Below are positions 1 to 8,559 of a DNA stretch of 57,058 nt, in pieces (the stretch's first letter is position 1; every line of letters starts with the position of its first letter). A model generated the notes under the pieces. The model did no database searches. It was not told the origin of the DNA and saw only the letters and a program-made list of their open reading frames with translations. The stretch is from the NCBI GenBank assembly GCA_900753315.1, contig CAADYP010000002.1, positions 1 through 57,058 of the forward strand, in the 5' to 3' direction. This DNA comes from Clostridia bacterium. GTDB taxonomy: Bacteria > Bacillota > Clostridia > Christensenellales > UBA1242. Position numbers and translations under genes: made by a program.

Positions 1-2620
1 CTTTTGCCAAAGCATATGAATTATGAATACCCCAGTTTTGGCTTTCCCAAAAACCATCCGCATTTTGTTTGAATTGATGGCCAGATATGTTGCTAACAGA
101 TATATCTGAATATGTCGCGGAGTTTTTGCTTACATACTTCACTATATTTCCTGATAATTTATTAAAATATGCGTAATATGTGTAACTCGCACCTTCTCCT
201 GTAGGCGTAAAGCTTAAATTCGTCGTATTATATGGAGCACTTGAACTTGTTGACATTCCCGCAAAGACATATCCAGTGTTTGCTGTAGGAGTAAATGTAA
301 CAAGTTGGCTGATCAGTACAGAAGAAACCGACAATGAATTGGAGCTAGAAGTTGATGATGTTGGCCTAACTATATTACTATCATTATATTTATATCCAAC
401 TATTATTTTCCCACCTGTCGCAGAATTTGTATAAGTACTTCCATTTGTTGAAGTCATTATCTTCACATTAAGTGTGCAAGTTTTTGGCGTCCAGTTTGCA
501 TATAGTGTCCTTGATGTTGAACTATCCGAATATGTCGCACCAGACGCATATTGTGTACCAGTTCCAGAACTGTTTGTATTCCAGCCATTTGCAGTATAAC
601 TTGTTCTCGTTAGACTGTTTGTCCCAAGTGTAATTGGAGTACCATGAATTTTATATTGAGCAGAAGGCGCTGTCCCTGATCCATGGTTTAAATTGTATGA
701 AATTGTATATTGTTGATACACATATACATTTATTGATACATTGGATGATGGAGTCCACGAATATGTTTTGCTGTTTAGCGAAGATGAAGTTGACGGTATT
801 GCACCAATCGCTATATAGTAATTGTATGATGTATTCGCTCTAGCCATAGTAAGGGTATAAGAAGCAGTGCTGTATGTATGTGTAAATTTCGCACTATTTC
901 CTGTTGTTATTGTTGCTGATGTTGGACTGCAACTTGAAGCAGTCACACTCAAGTTTGTTGTGTTAGTTTGCCTTGATGTCCCACCATAATAATTTACTGT
1001 AAGAGTATAAGTGTTTATTTCCCATTGTGCATACAATGTTTCATCATTTTTTAAACTATAATATTTATCCACAAGTGCATCAGATGGATATGCCCCTGAT
1101 GCCGGATACATCAATTCCAAAACAATGTTATCCAAATGACACATACCAGCATAGTTCCAACTAAAATATACACCCGCAGTTGTTTTTTCTGTAACATCAA
1201 TCAATTGCTCATAGTAGGTCCTCGATGTCGCTTTGATTTGTGTTTCTTCTACAGATTTTATGGTAGATTCATTTGTCGAAACCCTAAATAAACCTGCGTA
1301 ATTCCCATCTGCTCTATCTGTATACCCATAATACCTCATCCTATACCGCCCCGCAACAGGCAGACTGACACTATAGGTATATGCTTCTGCAGACCCATTG
1401 ACTGAATGATAACACCGAGTTGGATCCATATTCATAACTTTGTTTGTAAATGTAACATCTGTCTTGCCTGATGTATCCGTTTTCTGATTTATCCAGTTTG
1501 CATAACTATATACATCAAGTAAATTTTTTCTCCAACCTATGAATGTATATCCCGTTCTTGTTGGAGTTGGAAGTGCAGTATCATAAAGCGAACTACCATA
1601 ACTATTACTTCTGTAAACACTGGTACCCGAACCCGTCCATCCTGTTGTTGTTGATATTGATCCACCATTTGCATCGAGTGTAAGTTTCATGGAATTGCCA
1701 GTGAATAAAGGTCTAAATGTTGACCATTCTACATGTGGGTTGTAATGACTATCTATATCAAAAGTGGAAGAACCAGCCGCAAATTTTTCACTACCAGCTG
1801 CCCATTGCCAAGCGGAAAAGGTCTTCCCAAGAGGAGTTTTCCCACTAAAATATGGCATAGTAAGAGATTGATTTGCATATCCTGCTTTCGAAGTCAAAAC
1901 TGTGCTGTATTGTCCAACTTCAGAAGCTCCGTAAAAATAAAACGTCGCTCCCTCTTGAAAATACACTGTGTATGTCCCCGTAAGACTGCATGTGGCACCG
2001 CTCTGTGCTGTAGACGAAGAGAGCGTGACACCGCTACTGCCATAGATATACGCATAGCTTGAAATAGTGCCGACATTACTAGAATTTCTAACTCCTAAAT
2101 ATGTTGACCTTGTTCCGTTTGAGTGAAGAACTATCTTTGCATATCTTTTATAACTAAATATGTTATTGTATGTGTATGTAGCATTTATCAAACCAAGTTT
2201 ATTTGTAGAATTGCTTGCAGAAGTCGTATATGATAAACCTTGGCTTGATATGTATTCATATGATTCTGATGAGGATGTCAAATTTCCAGCACTTCCATCA
2301 TCACAATACCAATAAATGTCAAAGCACCCCATATTTGCAACTGTATATTTGTAACTACTATCTGTTGATGAATAATCAGGATAATATTTTTCTCCACCAA
2401 TTTGTTTTACTTTGGTATTTATAGTAAAATTGTGAGTTGTTGTCCAATTGGGATTAATATCTTCATCTGGATCATCCGGGGCTGGTTCTTCGGGAGTTTC
2501 TGAACTGTCACCTCCATTCCCAGGGGTTGAGTAACTGCACCCCTGCAAAAGACATACACCACCTGCCACAAAGGTGATGCTTAAAAATATGAACATTAGT
2601 GATATCATAAACTTTTTCAT
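1..2620 (-). CDS. Large surface lipoprotein with Listeria-Bacteroides (InlB B-type) repeats, 3' end outside window
   Basis: One uninterrupted frame runs from the ATG at 2618-2620 off the left edge (at least 873 residues). The N-terminus is a lipoprotein signal peptide: two lysines, a hydrophobic stretch and the lipobox LLQGC with Cys28, followed by a Pro/Asp/Glu/Ser-rich linker. The rest is Ser/Thr/Tyr-rich, with at least three List-Bact-type repeats, recognisable by 'DANGG' ... 'PTRTGYTFIGW', 'YTLTVNYYGG' and 'ISYNLNHGSGTAPSAQY' ... 'LYANWTPKT'. Such repeats are typical of cell-surface proteins of gut Firmicutes. A beta-sandwich-like domain around residues 390-480 may bind a ligand, but I cannot name it. 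Probably anchored outside the membrane. Function unknown; adhesion is an inference. Confidence 0.88.
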   Translation of the reverse strand, partial: MKKFMISLMFIFLSITFVAGGVCLLQGCSYSTPGNGGDSSETPEEPAPDDPDEDINPNWTTTHNFTINTKVKQIGGEKYYPDYSSTDSSYKYTVANMGCFDIYWYCDDGSAGNLTSSSESYEYISSQGLSYTTSASNSTNKLGLINATYTYNNIFSYKRYAKIVLHSNGTRSTYLGVRNSSNVGTISSYAYIYGSSGVTLSSSTAQSGATCSLTGTYTVYFQEGATFYFYGASEVGQYSTVLTSKAGYANQSLTMPYFSGKTPLGKTFSAWQWAAGSEKFAAGSSTFDIDSHYNPHVEWSTFRPLFTGNSMKLTLDANGGSISTTTGWTGSGTSVYRSNSYGSSLYDTALPTPTRTGYTFIGWRKNLLDVYSYANWINQKTDTSGKTDVTFTNKVMNMDPTRCYHSVNGSAEAYTYSVSLPVAGRYRMRYYGYTDRADGNYAGLFRVSTNESTIKSVEETQIKATSRTYYEQLIDVTEKTTAGVYFSWNYAGMCHLDNIVLELMYPASGAYPSDALVDKYYSLKNDETLYAQWEINTYTLTVNYYGGTSRQTNTTNLSVTASSCSPTSATITTGNSAKFTHTYSTASYTLTMARANTSYNYYIAIGAIPSTSSSLNSKTYSWTPSSNVSINVYVYQQYTISYNLNHGSGTAPSAQYKIHGTPITLGTNSLTRTSYTANGWNTNSSGTGTQYASGATYSDSSTSRTLYANWTPKTCTLNVKIMTSTNGSTYTNSATGGKIIVGYKYNDSNIVRPTSSTSSSNSLSVSSVLISQLVTFTPTANTGYVFAGMSTSSSAPYNTTNLSFTPTGEGASYTYYAYFNKLSGNIVKYVSKNSATYSDISVSNISGHQFKQNADGFWESQNWGIHNSYALAK

Positions 2621-2626
2621 AATATT

Positions 2627-2655
2627 ATTATACCAAAATTTTTTATATTTTCAAA
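2627..2655 (-). promoter_or_regulatory. Promoter of the surface lipoprotein, candidate leaderless start
   Basis: Minus-strand TATAAT (2627-2632) preceded by TGG (extended -10), with TTTGAA (2650-2655) 17 nt upstream. Only 6 nt separate the -10 from the ATG and there is no Shine-Dalgarno, so the transcript may begin at the start codon. Confidence 0.55.
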
Positions 2656-2684
2656 CAAAACAAACTCATATTCATATAAAAAGA

Positions 2685-2711
2685 CAAAAAAGATAGGCAA
2701 GTTGCCTATCT
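2685..2711 (-). terminator. Intrinsic terminator of ndk
   Basis: Minus-strand hairpin AGATAGGCAA / TTGCCTATCT followed by a T run. The ndk stop codon TAG lies inside the 5' arm of the stem. Confidence 0.85.
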
Positions 2712-3185
2712 AATAAATGTATCTCCATGTTTTAGCACAAGTGTAGGATGTTCTTCTTTATAATCTTTTCTAAGATCTTTGAATATTCCAATTTCTTTTT
2801 CAGCATTTTCAACACTGTCAGAAGCATGAATAACATTTCTAGTTTTGTCAGTTTTTACATTAAACATTTCAGGAATGTCATGTCTAATTGAACCTTTTTG
2901 TGGTCCACCTTCAACAGCTCCAATAAGAATTCTTCCAATTTTAACCGCGTCTTCACCTTCAAAAACCATTCCGAATGATTTCCCACTTGTGATGTATTCT
3001 TCAAGCTCTGGGTAATAAGGTTCGCCCAACTTATTGCTGTAATGTTGTGCTGCACTTTCTTTTGTGTGTTGAATAAACCCACAATCCACAAGTACAAGAC
3101 CTGCTTCTGCTGCTCTTTTAAGCACTTCCATAATAATTTCTTTTGTTGCATAACCTGGTTTAAGCATTAAGTATGTTCTTTGCAT
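2706..3185 (-). CDS. ndk: Nucleoside-diphosphate kinase
   Basis: Transfers the gamma phosphate from ATP to nucleoside diphosphates through a phosphohistidine; cytosolic nucleotide-pool enzyme. The 159 residues begin with the family N-terminus (MQRTYLMLKPGY) and contain the active-site histidine in RNVIHASDS. It is slightly longer than the usual 135-155 residues, with a small expansion around residues 75-85. Start supported by AGGAGG upstream. It is monocistronic, with its own promoter and terminator, and ends the host sequence left of the disrupted tRNA gene. Confidence 0.95.
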   Translation of the reverse strand: MQRTYLMLKPGYATKEIIMEVLKRAAEAGLVLVDCGFIQHTKESAAQHYSNKLGEPYYPELEEYITSGKSFGMVFEGEDAVKIGRILIGAVEGGPQKGSIRHDIPEMFNVKTDKTRNVIHASDSVENAEKEIGIFKDLRKDYKEEHPTLVLKHGDTFIR

Positions 3186-3211
3186 TTAATAATCCTCCTA
3201 AGTATAGGAAT

Positions 3212-3240
3212 ATACTACCACTTTTCACACAAAAAGTCAA
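3212..3240 (-). promoter_or_regulatory. Promoter of ndk
   Basis: TTGACT (3235-3240) and TAGTAT (3212-3217) on the minus strand with exactly 17 nt between, just upstream of the ndk Shine-Dalgarno. Confidence 0.7.
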
Positions 3241-3291
3241 TATTGTTTTCAAATTGTAAAAGACAGTTTTCTTACTCCTACATTCCAATCC

Positions 3292-3321
3292 TTGACATTA
3301 GACAATCAAAAGTGATATAAA
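3292..3321 (+). promoter_or_regulatory. Host tRNA-Arg promoter, now reading into the island
   Basis: Perfect TTGACA at 3292-3297 and TATAAA at 3316-3321 (18 nt spacer), ending 14 nt before the first tRNA base. It originally drove the tRNA-Arg gene. After the insertion it reads through the 5' half-tRNA toward the intact island-borne tRNA at 3502. Confidence 0.75.
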
Positions 3322-3335
3322 ATAAACATATTCAT

Positions 3336-3375
3336 GTTCTCGTAGCTCAGCTGGATAGAGCACTTCCCTCCTAAG
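3336..3375 (+). pseudogene. 5' half of host tRNA-Arg(CCU), split by the island
   Basis: Acceptor strand GTTCTCG (3336-3342), TA, D-stem GCTC/GAGC, anticodon 5' stem CTTCC (3363-3367) and loop CTCCTAA (3368-3374, anticodon CCT) are present. The sequence then stops resembling a tRNA. The missing 3' half is at 22790-22834: its GGAAG pairs with CTTCC and its CGGGGAC pairs with GTTCTCG (three G-U pairs). The two pieces therefore came from one gene. Confidence 0.93.
3368..3375 (+). repeat. attL core (CTCCTAAG)
   Basis: Eight bases of the tRNA anticodon loop and first stem base, identical to 22790-22797. Identity ends on the island side immediately after, so the tRNA is not rebuilt at this junction. 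A third copy lies in the anticodon loop of the island tRNA (3534-3541). Confidence 0.8.
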
Positions 3376-3459
3376 TATCGACTTGGACAAATTGAGAATC
3401 GCTAAACGCCCCTAAAACGCTGACATTTTGCGATTACTTGAAACTTACACAAAACCAAA

Positions 3460-3477
3460 GTTCACCAAAAGTTCACC
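3460..3477 (+). repeat. Left integrase arm-type repeats
   Basis: GTTCACC at 3460-3466 and 3471-3477, period 11 bp (one helical turn), 85 bp inside attL. The same pair in the same orientation occurs near the right end. Inferred to be binding sites for the N-terminal arm-binding domain of the integrase. Confidence 0.55.
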
Positions 3478-3501
3478 GAACACCAATAAAAACCTTAATA
3501 T

Positions 3502-3578
<77 letters not shown>

Positions 3579-3588
3579 AATTTAAAAG

Positions 3589-3617
3589 AAAAAGACGGCT
3601 TATTTAGTCGTCTTTTT
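3589..3617. terminator. Bidirectional terminator between tRNA-Arg and the receiver-like gene
   Basis: Stem AAAAAGACG / CGTCTTTTT with an 11-nt loop. It can end tRNA transcription (plus) and the cluster A operon (minus). Confidence 0.8.
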
Positions 3618-3623
3618 AAATAA

Positions 3624-4883
3624 TTATATTCCTATTTTAGAGCATATGCTTGAAATATTCATGCGAATTTTTTCATAAATGTTGTCATTAATAGAAAATA
3701 TTGCTCTGTTTAAATCTATATTATCTTTATGTATGGATTCAATTTTATTGCAACAAACATAAAATCTGTATGATTCGTCATTAAATATTATTTCGCCAAG
3801 ATCTAATGTAAAATCTTTTTTATTTTTAAGTTCGTCTCTATGTTTTAACAAAAGCCCAGTGACGCACAAGTGATAATCATGTTTCTTTTGAACAATATCA
3901 CAATAATGGCTCACATCGATTATTACCTCCTTAAATTCCAAAACGGAATTTGTAGTAAAACTTTTGCCCAGTATTTCCTTTAAATTTAAATTGCTATAAT
4001 CTAAAAGATAAACATTTCTTGGATATTTTAAGTTAATTTTTGATGTTAATTCTAATTCGGTATTATATACTGCTTCATTTATGTGTTCAATTGACACATC
4101 TTTTTTGTAAGCAAGCTTTTCATGCATGTTTTCTAAAAACAGCCTTTTATTAAATCTAGAGTTTATGAGAGTATTAAATATAGGAATAAAAAGTTTAAAA
4201 ACTGTTTCATTGTCGGACTCGTCAATCAAATCGCCATAATCTTTTTTTGAGGCATATTTAATTAATGTGCTCATTTTTTTATCTTGTCCAATCTCCTTAA
4301 GAAGCTTAGAGTTAATATCTTTCATGGTTGATAATAATTCTTCTCCTAAAAGATTTTGTAATAAAAGTGTAAAATAAATTATACTTTCCGTGTTAAACTT
4401 ACTATAAAAACTAATTTCCAAATTTTTTAATAATTCTAAATCATTTCCTTTGTATGTTGTTATGATAGATTTATCCATATCAAAACAAAATTCTGGAGGT
4501 TCTCTTAATTGATTGACGGCTTCGTCAATTACTTCTTTATTTGCAACATAATTATCGCTCCAAAATCCAATACAATATGGTCCATTATCCTCAGGGATTA
4601 ATGATTCTATATTGCTTATAAGTCCTGATGCCATCATTTTGGGAGAATTAGAACCGTTTATTTTAAGATCTATAAAAATAATTTGTATTTTTTTCTTTTC
4701 AATTGGAAAATTTGAAGCCTTGCCATCAAAATATTCAAAAGGTATTGAATGTTTAGATAAAAATGTCATTAAGCCGATAACATCATCCATAACATCATCA
4801 ACTATTGCAACACCACTAAACTGAGGTAAGATGTCTAATACTCTGAAAAAATCAGTTTGATTTTCTTCTTCTGTTGTAATCAA
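3624..4883 (-). CDS. Receiver-like protein, last gene of methyltransferase-phosphorelay cassette
   Basis: Predicted 419 residues. The N-terminal ~140 residues have response-regulator features: an acidic pair in GVAIVDDVMDD (about residues 25-35), a candidate phospho-acceptor aspartate in IIFIDLKI (about 70), and a Ser in GFWSDN (about 110). The remaining ~280 residues are helical and match no DNA-binding output domain I know. Start is TTG at 4881-4883, directly after the stop of the kinase-like gene; its Shine-Dalgarno (GGAGG) lies in that gene's last codons, so translation is coupled. Probably receives a signal from the protein encoded just upstream. It could be an effector, but no nuclease motif is evident. 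Confidence 0.65.
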   Translation of the reverse strand: MITTEEENQTDFFRVLDILPQFSGVAIVDDVMDDVIGLMTFLSKHSIPFEYFDGKASNFPIEKKKIQIIFIDLKINGSNSPKMMASGLISNIESLIPEDNGPYCIGFWSDNYVANKEVIDEAVNQLREPPEFCFDMDKSIITTYKGNDLELLKNLEISFYSKFNTESIIYFTLLLQNLLGEELLSTMKDINSKLLKEIGQDKKMSTLIKYASKKDYGDLIDESDNETVFKLFIPIFNTLINSRFNKRLFLENMHEKLAYKKDVSIEHINEAVYNTELELTSKINLKYPRNVYLLDYSNLNLKEILGKSFTTNSVLEFKEVIIDVSHYCDIVQKKHDYHLCVTGLLLKHRDELKNKKDFTLDLGEIIFNDESYRFYVCCNKIESIHKDNIDLNRAIFSINDNIYEKIRMNISSICSKIGI

Positions 4884-6938
4884 TTACTTTTCCTCCTTAA
4901 AACATAGTGCTACTATTGCTCCATTTTCAAATTCTCTAGGTAACCCTGATATTTCTGTAAATTCTGGAAAATCCAATATACCATTGTGAGAAATCATTAT
5001 TTCATTAACAATATTCAAGCCCAATCCGATCCCGCCGTTTTTTTGTGTAACAAATGGCTTGACAGCATCGCTAGGTTCAATTGTGAACCCCTTACCATTA
5101 TCTGCTACAACAATTGAAATATAGTCTTTTTTAAAATCAGAAACAGTAATAAAAATCTTTTTGTTCTTTATTTGAAACTTATGAAGCCACCAAATAGAAT
5201 TATCAATGATGTTCAACATCGCACCGACTATAAGGTTGTAAGAACATTTAACAGTTTTGTTGAAATTTTCATTAATTATCATTTCGATATTGTGAGCTTT
5301 TAGCCTATACCCACAATTGAATTTTGCTTGATTTATTAATTCGATCAAAGAACAGTTTTCTTGTTTTTTTTGGCGTATTAGATTTGAGTAGTTTTGTATT
5401 ATGTCTGATAAGTGATAAATAGTATTTCTAAATTCAGGTGATGTTTGTTCAGATATTACTCTTAAAGATATTTCCTTAATTATTTTTTCAATTTCATGAA
5501 TTACTATTCCATAACTCATGCCAGCAGTGGATGTTAACAGACTTACTTCTTTAACTCTCGAATAGTCATTTTCAATTCTATCTAAACATGTTAACATTTC
5601 CTTTTTAGACTTAGCATTTATTTCACTTAAATCAATTTTTATTTTTAATTGTTTTATGTCGTCTATTACGGGCTCTTTTTTTTCTTTTTTATCATTTCTT
5701 AAATACTCTTTGTCGGCATTTCTAAAAGATAGGAAATTATCTATAGAAGATTGAATTATGGCTTTAAATTCTTTATAAGCATCATTTTCAATAAATCCCT
5801 CTCGATTAGATTTTTCAATAAGTGAGGTGCTTTCAGCTCTTTTTAAATTTACAGCACCAATAACAATGTTATTACTAATTTTGGAAGAAGGTTGATTAAA
5901 TCTTGCATGATCTAATCCTAACCAGTCATTTTCTGGCTCTCCATAATCATATATTCTTGTTCCATCTCTAAAAACATATATCCCACCATTAGCATCTAAG
6001 TACTGTGTAAATTGTTTTTTATCAGCTGTTAAATATTTGCTTATTATTTTATTATCTCTATCAAAACAATACAATTCAAATTCTATGACGCCAATACCGT
6101 TTTTAATGCTTCTAATAGGATTCCCATCCTTATCTGTCATTAAATAAGACTTTCTTTTTTCTCGTCCATCAATTTCCATGTTAACAAAGGGAATAAATTC
6201 ATAAAGAAAGCTTTCAATTCCTTCTGCATCAATAATTGATTTGTAATGGTACAGAGCCATTTCTTTTATTTCATCAAAAGACAATGCCTTTTTGTCCCAG
6301 CCATCAAGATTAGTTGATAACTTTACATTAAAACCGTTTTGGGTAGAAAAAGGTGAATTAAAATGTTCTATTGCTCTTTTTAATTCTAAAAATTCTTTTT
6401 CATTCCATATTTTTTTTAGGTCGGTGATTTCAATATAAGTACCTTCATTGTTAATAAAATATTCTGGATCACGTTCTGAAACATCAATTTTGACATCTTC
6501 TAAATATTTAACGTTTTCAAAATTATTCCAATCGACCGTAACGCAAATTTCCTTATTATTTGCCGATTTTGTAATTAGACTGATTTTATTGCCTAATTTA
6601 TGAACTCCAAAACGGCCTATCCCTTTTTCTCCTATAGGAAGTCTACCTTTTCTGCTCAACCTTTCATTTTGGACATCAATTTTTTTATGATCATTTCCAG
6701 GCTCAAGCCAAACATTTTTTACAATATCAGCAGTCATACCTATGCCATTGTCTTCAATAATTATTTTACCCATAGGGCTATTTATATCTGATAAAGTAAC
6801 ATTAACTACAGATGCATCTGCGTCATATGCGTTTTTTATTAATTCAATGATTGCAATGTTTTCATTTTTAATTAACTTGTCACCTAATTGTAAAAGTAAT
6901 GAAGCTCTAGGTTTAAAAACTAAATTTTCTAATTTCAT
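4884..6938 (-). CDS. Double-GHKL ATPase: Hsp90/MutL-like N-terminus plus histidine-kinase core
   Basis: 684 residues from the ATG at 6936-6938, chosen because GGAG sits 7 nt upstream (an in-frame ATG 12 nt earlier overlaps that site). The N-terminal GHKL fold has the N-box IELIKNAYDADA (E32, N36, D39), DNGIGM (63-68) and GEKGIGRFG (about 105), as in Hsp90, MutL and MORC-type ATPases. A middle region follows. The last ~220 residues look like a kinase core: a DHp-like helix with a candidate phospho-histidine in GIVIHEIEKII, an N-box LNIIDNS, a G1 box VVADNGKGF and a G2 box GGIGLGL. No membrane segment is seen, so it is a cytosolic sensor or ATPase. It sits between a methyltransferase and a receiver-like gene. 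Confidence 0.75.
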   Translation of the reverse strand: MKLENLVFKPRASLLLQLGDKLIKNENIAIIELIKNAYDADASVVNVTLSDINSPMGKIIIEDNGIGMTADIVKNVWLEPGNDHKKIDVQNERLSRKGRLPIGEKGIGRFGVHKLGNKISLITKSANNKEICVTVDWNNFENVKYLEDVKIDVSERDPEYFINNEGTYIEITDLKKIWNEKEFLELKRAIEHFNSPFSTQNGFNVKLSTNLDGWDKKALSFDEIKEMALYHYKSIIDAEGIESFLYEFIPFVNMEIDGREKRKSYLMTDKDGNPIRSIKNGIGVIEFELYCFDRDNKIISKYLTADKKQFTQYLDANGGIYVFRDGTRIYDYGEPENDWLGLDHARFNQPSSKISNNIVIGAVNLKRAESTSLIEKSNREGFIENDAYKEFKAIIQSSIDNFLSFRNADKEYLRNDKKEKKEPVIDDIKQLKIKIDLSEINAKSKKEMLTCLDRIENDYSRVKEVSLLTSTAGMSYGIVIHEIEKIIKEISLRVISEQTSPEFRNTIYHLSDIIQNYSNLIRQKKQENCSLIELINQAKFNCGYRLKAHNIEMIINENFNKTVKCSYNLIVGAMLNIIDNSIWWLHKFQIKNKKIFITVSDFKKDYISIVVADNGKGFTIEPSDAVKPFVTQKNGGIGLGLNIVNEIMISHNGILDFPEFTEISGLPREFENGAIVALCFKEEK

Positions 6939-6979
6939 ACAATTCTCCATATAACTTAAGTAAATTATAGCACAAAAAT

Positions 6980-8248
6980 TTATTGTTTACAGTGCTTTTT
7001 CAAAATTTTTACTAATTCTTTTGCAATGACTTCCGCCATAAGTGGGGGAACAGCATTTCCAATTTGAGTAAATGCCGCCGTTCTAGACCCTTCAAAAAAG
7101 TAATTATCAGGGAATGATTGTATTCTCGCCGCCTCTCTTACTGATAATGATCTAGCTTGATTAATATCAGGATGTATAAAATAATGTCCATCCTTTGAAA
7201 TGTGTGCCATCATCGTATGACAAGTTCCAGTATCTCCCTCGACAATCTTAAATCTATCTACAAATGATTTTCTATTTTTATGTGTTTTTAGATATTCTGG
7301 TAAATTGTCATAATGTATTCTTGTATGCCCATCATTCCAAGCTCTAATTACTAATCTGTATATTTCACGATCTCTCTCTAATTGTGGTCTAGATACATGT
7401 TTAGTTAATATATTGTCATTTATTGTCCTTATCCCACTTTTTATTAAATATTCACATGGCGGAGAAGAGTAATCTTTTTTCTCTTCTCCAGGGCATAAAT
7501 TTGGCAGATCGCTAAACATCTCATTAATTGTGCAAGAAAGTTTTCTTTTTATAAATTCTGGGTATTTTTCATTTATATCCTCTCTCCAGCCAACTATTAT
7601 GACTCTTCGGCGTGATTGTAGAACTCCATAATCTTCAGCTTTTAAAATTCTGTTATCAACAGTATAGCCAATTGATTTTGCCAAATTTACGAAATCATTA
7701 TAAAATTTTCCTTTTTGTGCAGTCAAAAGTCCAGTAACATTTTCAAACACAAAAGCTTTAGGTTTGTATTTTGATAAAAATTGAAAATATAATTTGTACA
7801 AATAATTACGTGGATCATCAGTAATATTTTCATTATTTTTTATTTTTATTTTATCTTTTGCCAATTTTATAGAGCGCCCAACTAGAGAATATGCTTGACA
7901 CGGAGGCCCACCTATAATGAAGTCTATTTCCCTTTCACCTTTAATACTCTTATCTATTTCTTTAAATACATCCTGAATATTTTCTTGAGATAACTTTATA
8001 CACATTGCTGTATTCAGTTTTTCTTTTGGTATAAGCCTATATAATTCATCTCTAGTAATTTCATTTTTTAAGTAACTATTATAAATATCTAACTTATTTT
8101 TTGATTTCAAGAAATAATATGCAATTCGCGTTCTAATCGTGTTTACTGCATCGTTGTTCATTTCTATATGTGCAACTGGAGTACATCCAGCTCTTATAAA
8201 CCCTTCAGATAATCCTCCAGCACCTGCAAATAGATCAATATAATTCAT
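6980..8248 (-). CDS. DNA (cytosine-5) methyltransferase
   Basis: 422 residues with the C5-methyltransferase motifs in order: motif I DLFAGAGG (5-12), motif IV GGPPCQ with catalytic Cys117, motif VI ENV (169-171), motif VIII QSRRR (211-215), and motif X QIGNAVPPLMAEVI near the C-terminus. It transfers methyl from S-adenosylmethionine to cytosine at an unknown target site. The ATG directly follows the stop of the upstream Xre gene, with AGGAGG inside that gene's end. No restriction endonuclease gene is adjacent; the following genes are kinase-like and receiver-like, which is unusual for a type II modification enzyme. Confidence 0.93.
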   Translation of the reverse strand: MNYIDLFAGAGGLSEGFIRAGCTPVAHIEMNNDAVNTIRTRIAYYFLKSKNKLDIYNSYLKNEITRDELYRLIPKEKLNTAMCIKLSQENIQDVFKEIDKSIKGEREIDFIIGGPPCQAYSLVGRSIKLAKDKIKIKNNENITDDPRNYLYKLYFQFLSKYKPKAFVFENVTGLLTAQKGKFYNDFVNLAKSIGYTVDNRILKAEDYGVLQSRRRVIIVGWREDINEKYPEFIKRKLSCTINEMFSDLPNLCPGEEKKDYSSPPCEYLIKSGIRTINDNILTKHVSRPQLERDREIYRLVIRAWNDGHTRIHYDNLPEYLKTHKNRKSFVDRFKIVEGDTGTCHTMMAHISKDGHYFIHPDINQARSLSVREAARIQSFPDNYFFEGSRTAAFTQIGNAVPPLMAEVIAKELVKILKKHCKQ

Positions 8249-8452
8249 TTATTTTACCTCCTTATAAGAGACTAAATCACCAATATCACAACTGAAGAAT
8301 TTACACATTTTTTTTAATATATCCATATCTATCTTTTGTTTTTTATTAATTTTTGCAAGGACTACAGAGGAAAAACCAACAGCTAGTCTAAATTCTGTTT
8401 CTTTCATTCCAGCTTCTAAAATTTTAATTTTCAATTTAGTATAATCCCACAT
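8249..8452 (-). CDS. Xre/Cro-type regulator of the methyltransferase operon
   Basis: A 67-residue single helix-turn-helix protein; residues ~15-60 form a Cro/CI-type domain (ETEFRLAVGFSSVVLAKINK ... CDIGDLV). It is first in the operon and ends at the base before the methyltransferase ATG. GGAG precedes its ATG by 8 nt. By size and position it resembles a controller protein of restriction-modification systems and may bind the inverted repeat at 8464-8485. Confidence 0.85.
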   Translation of the reverse strand: MWDYTKLKIKILEAGMKETEFRLAVGFSSVVLAKINKKQKIDMDILKKMCKFFSCDIGDLVSYKEVK

Positions 8453-8463
8453 ATAATAGCTCC

Positions 8464-8522
8464 AATATTTATAATCGCAAATATTTTATTTATATTCTAC
8501 ACTAAATTGTTTGTAAAGTCAA
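8464..8522 (-). promoter_or_regulatory. Promoter and candidate operator of the methyltransferase operon
   Basis: Minus-strand TTGACT (8517-8522) and TAGAAT (8494-8499) with 17 nt between. Just downstream of the -10 lies an inverted repeat AATATTT-8 nt-AAATATT (8464-8485), well placed for repression by the Xre protein encoded next. Confidence 0.6.
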
Positions 8523-8559
8523 ATATTAATGCAACAAACTATAAATAATTTAGTAAAAG

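Noticed and set aside
634..843. Small plus-strand frames within the lipoprotein gene
   Set aside because: The minus-strand frame is continuous with signal peptide and repeat domains, so these are shadows.
3624..8452. Assigning cluster A to a named defence system (Detocs, DISARM, BREX)
   Set aside because: The purine nucleoside phosphorylase or other effectors of Detocs, and the helicase, PglZ or PLD genes of DISARM and BREX, are missing.
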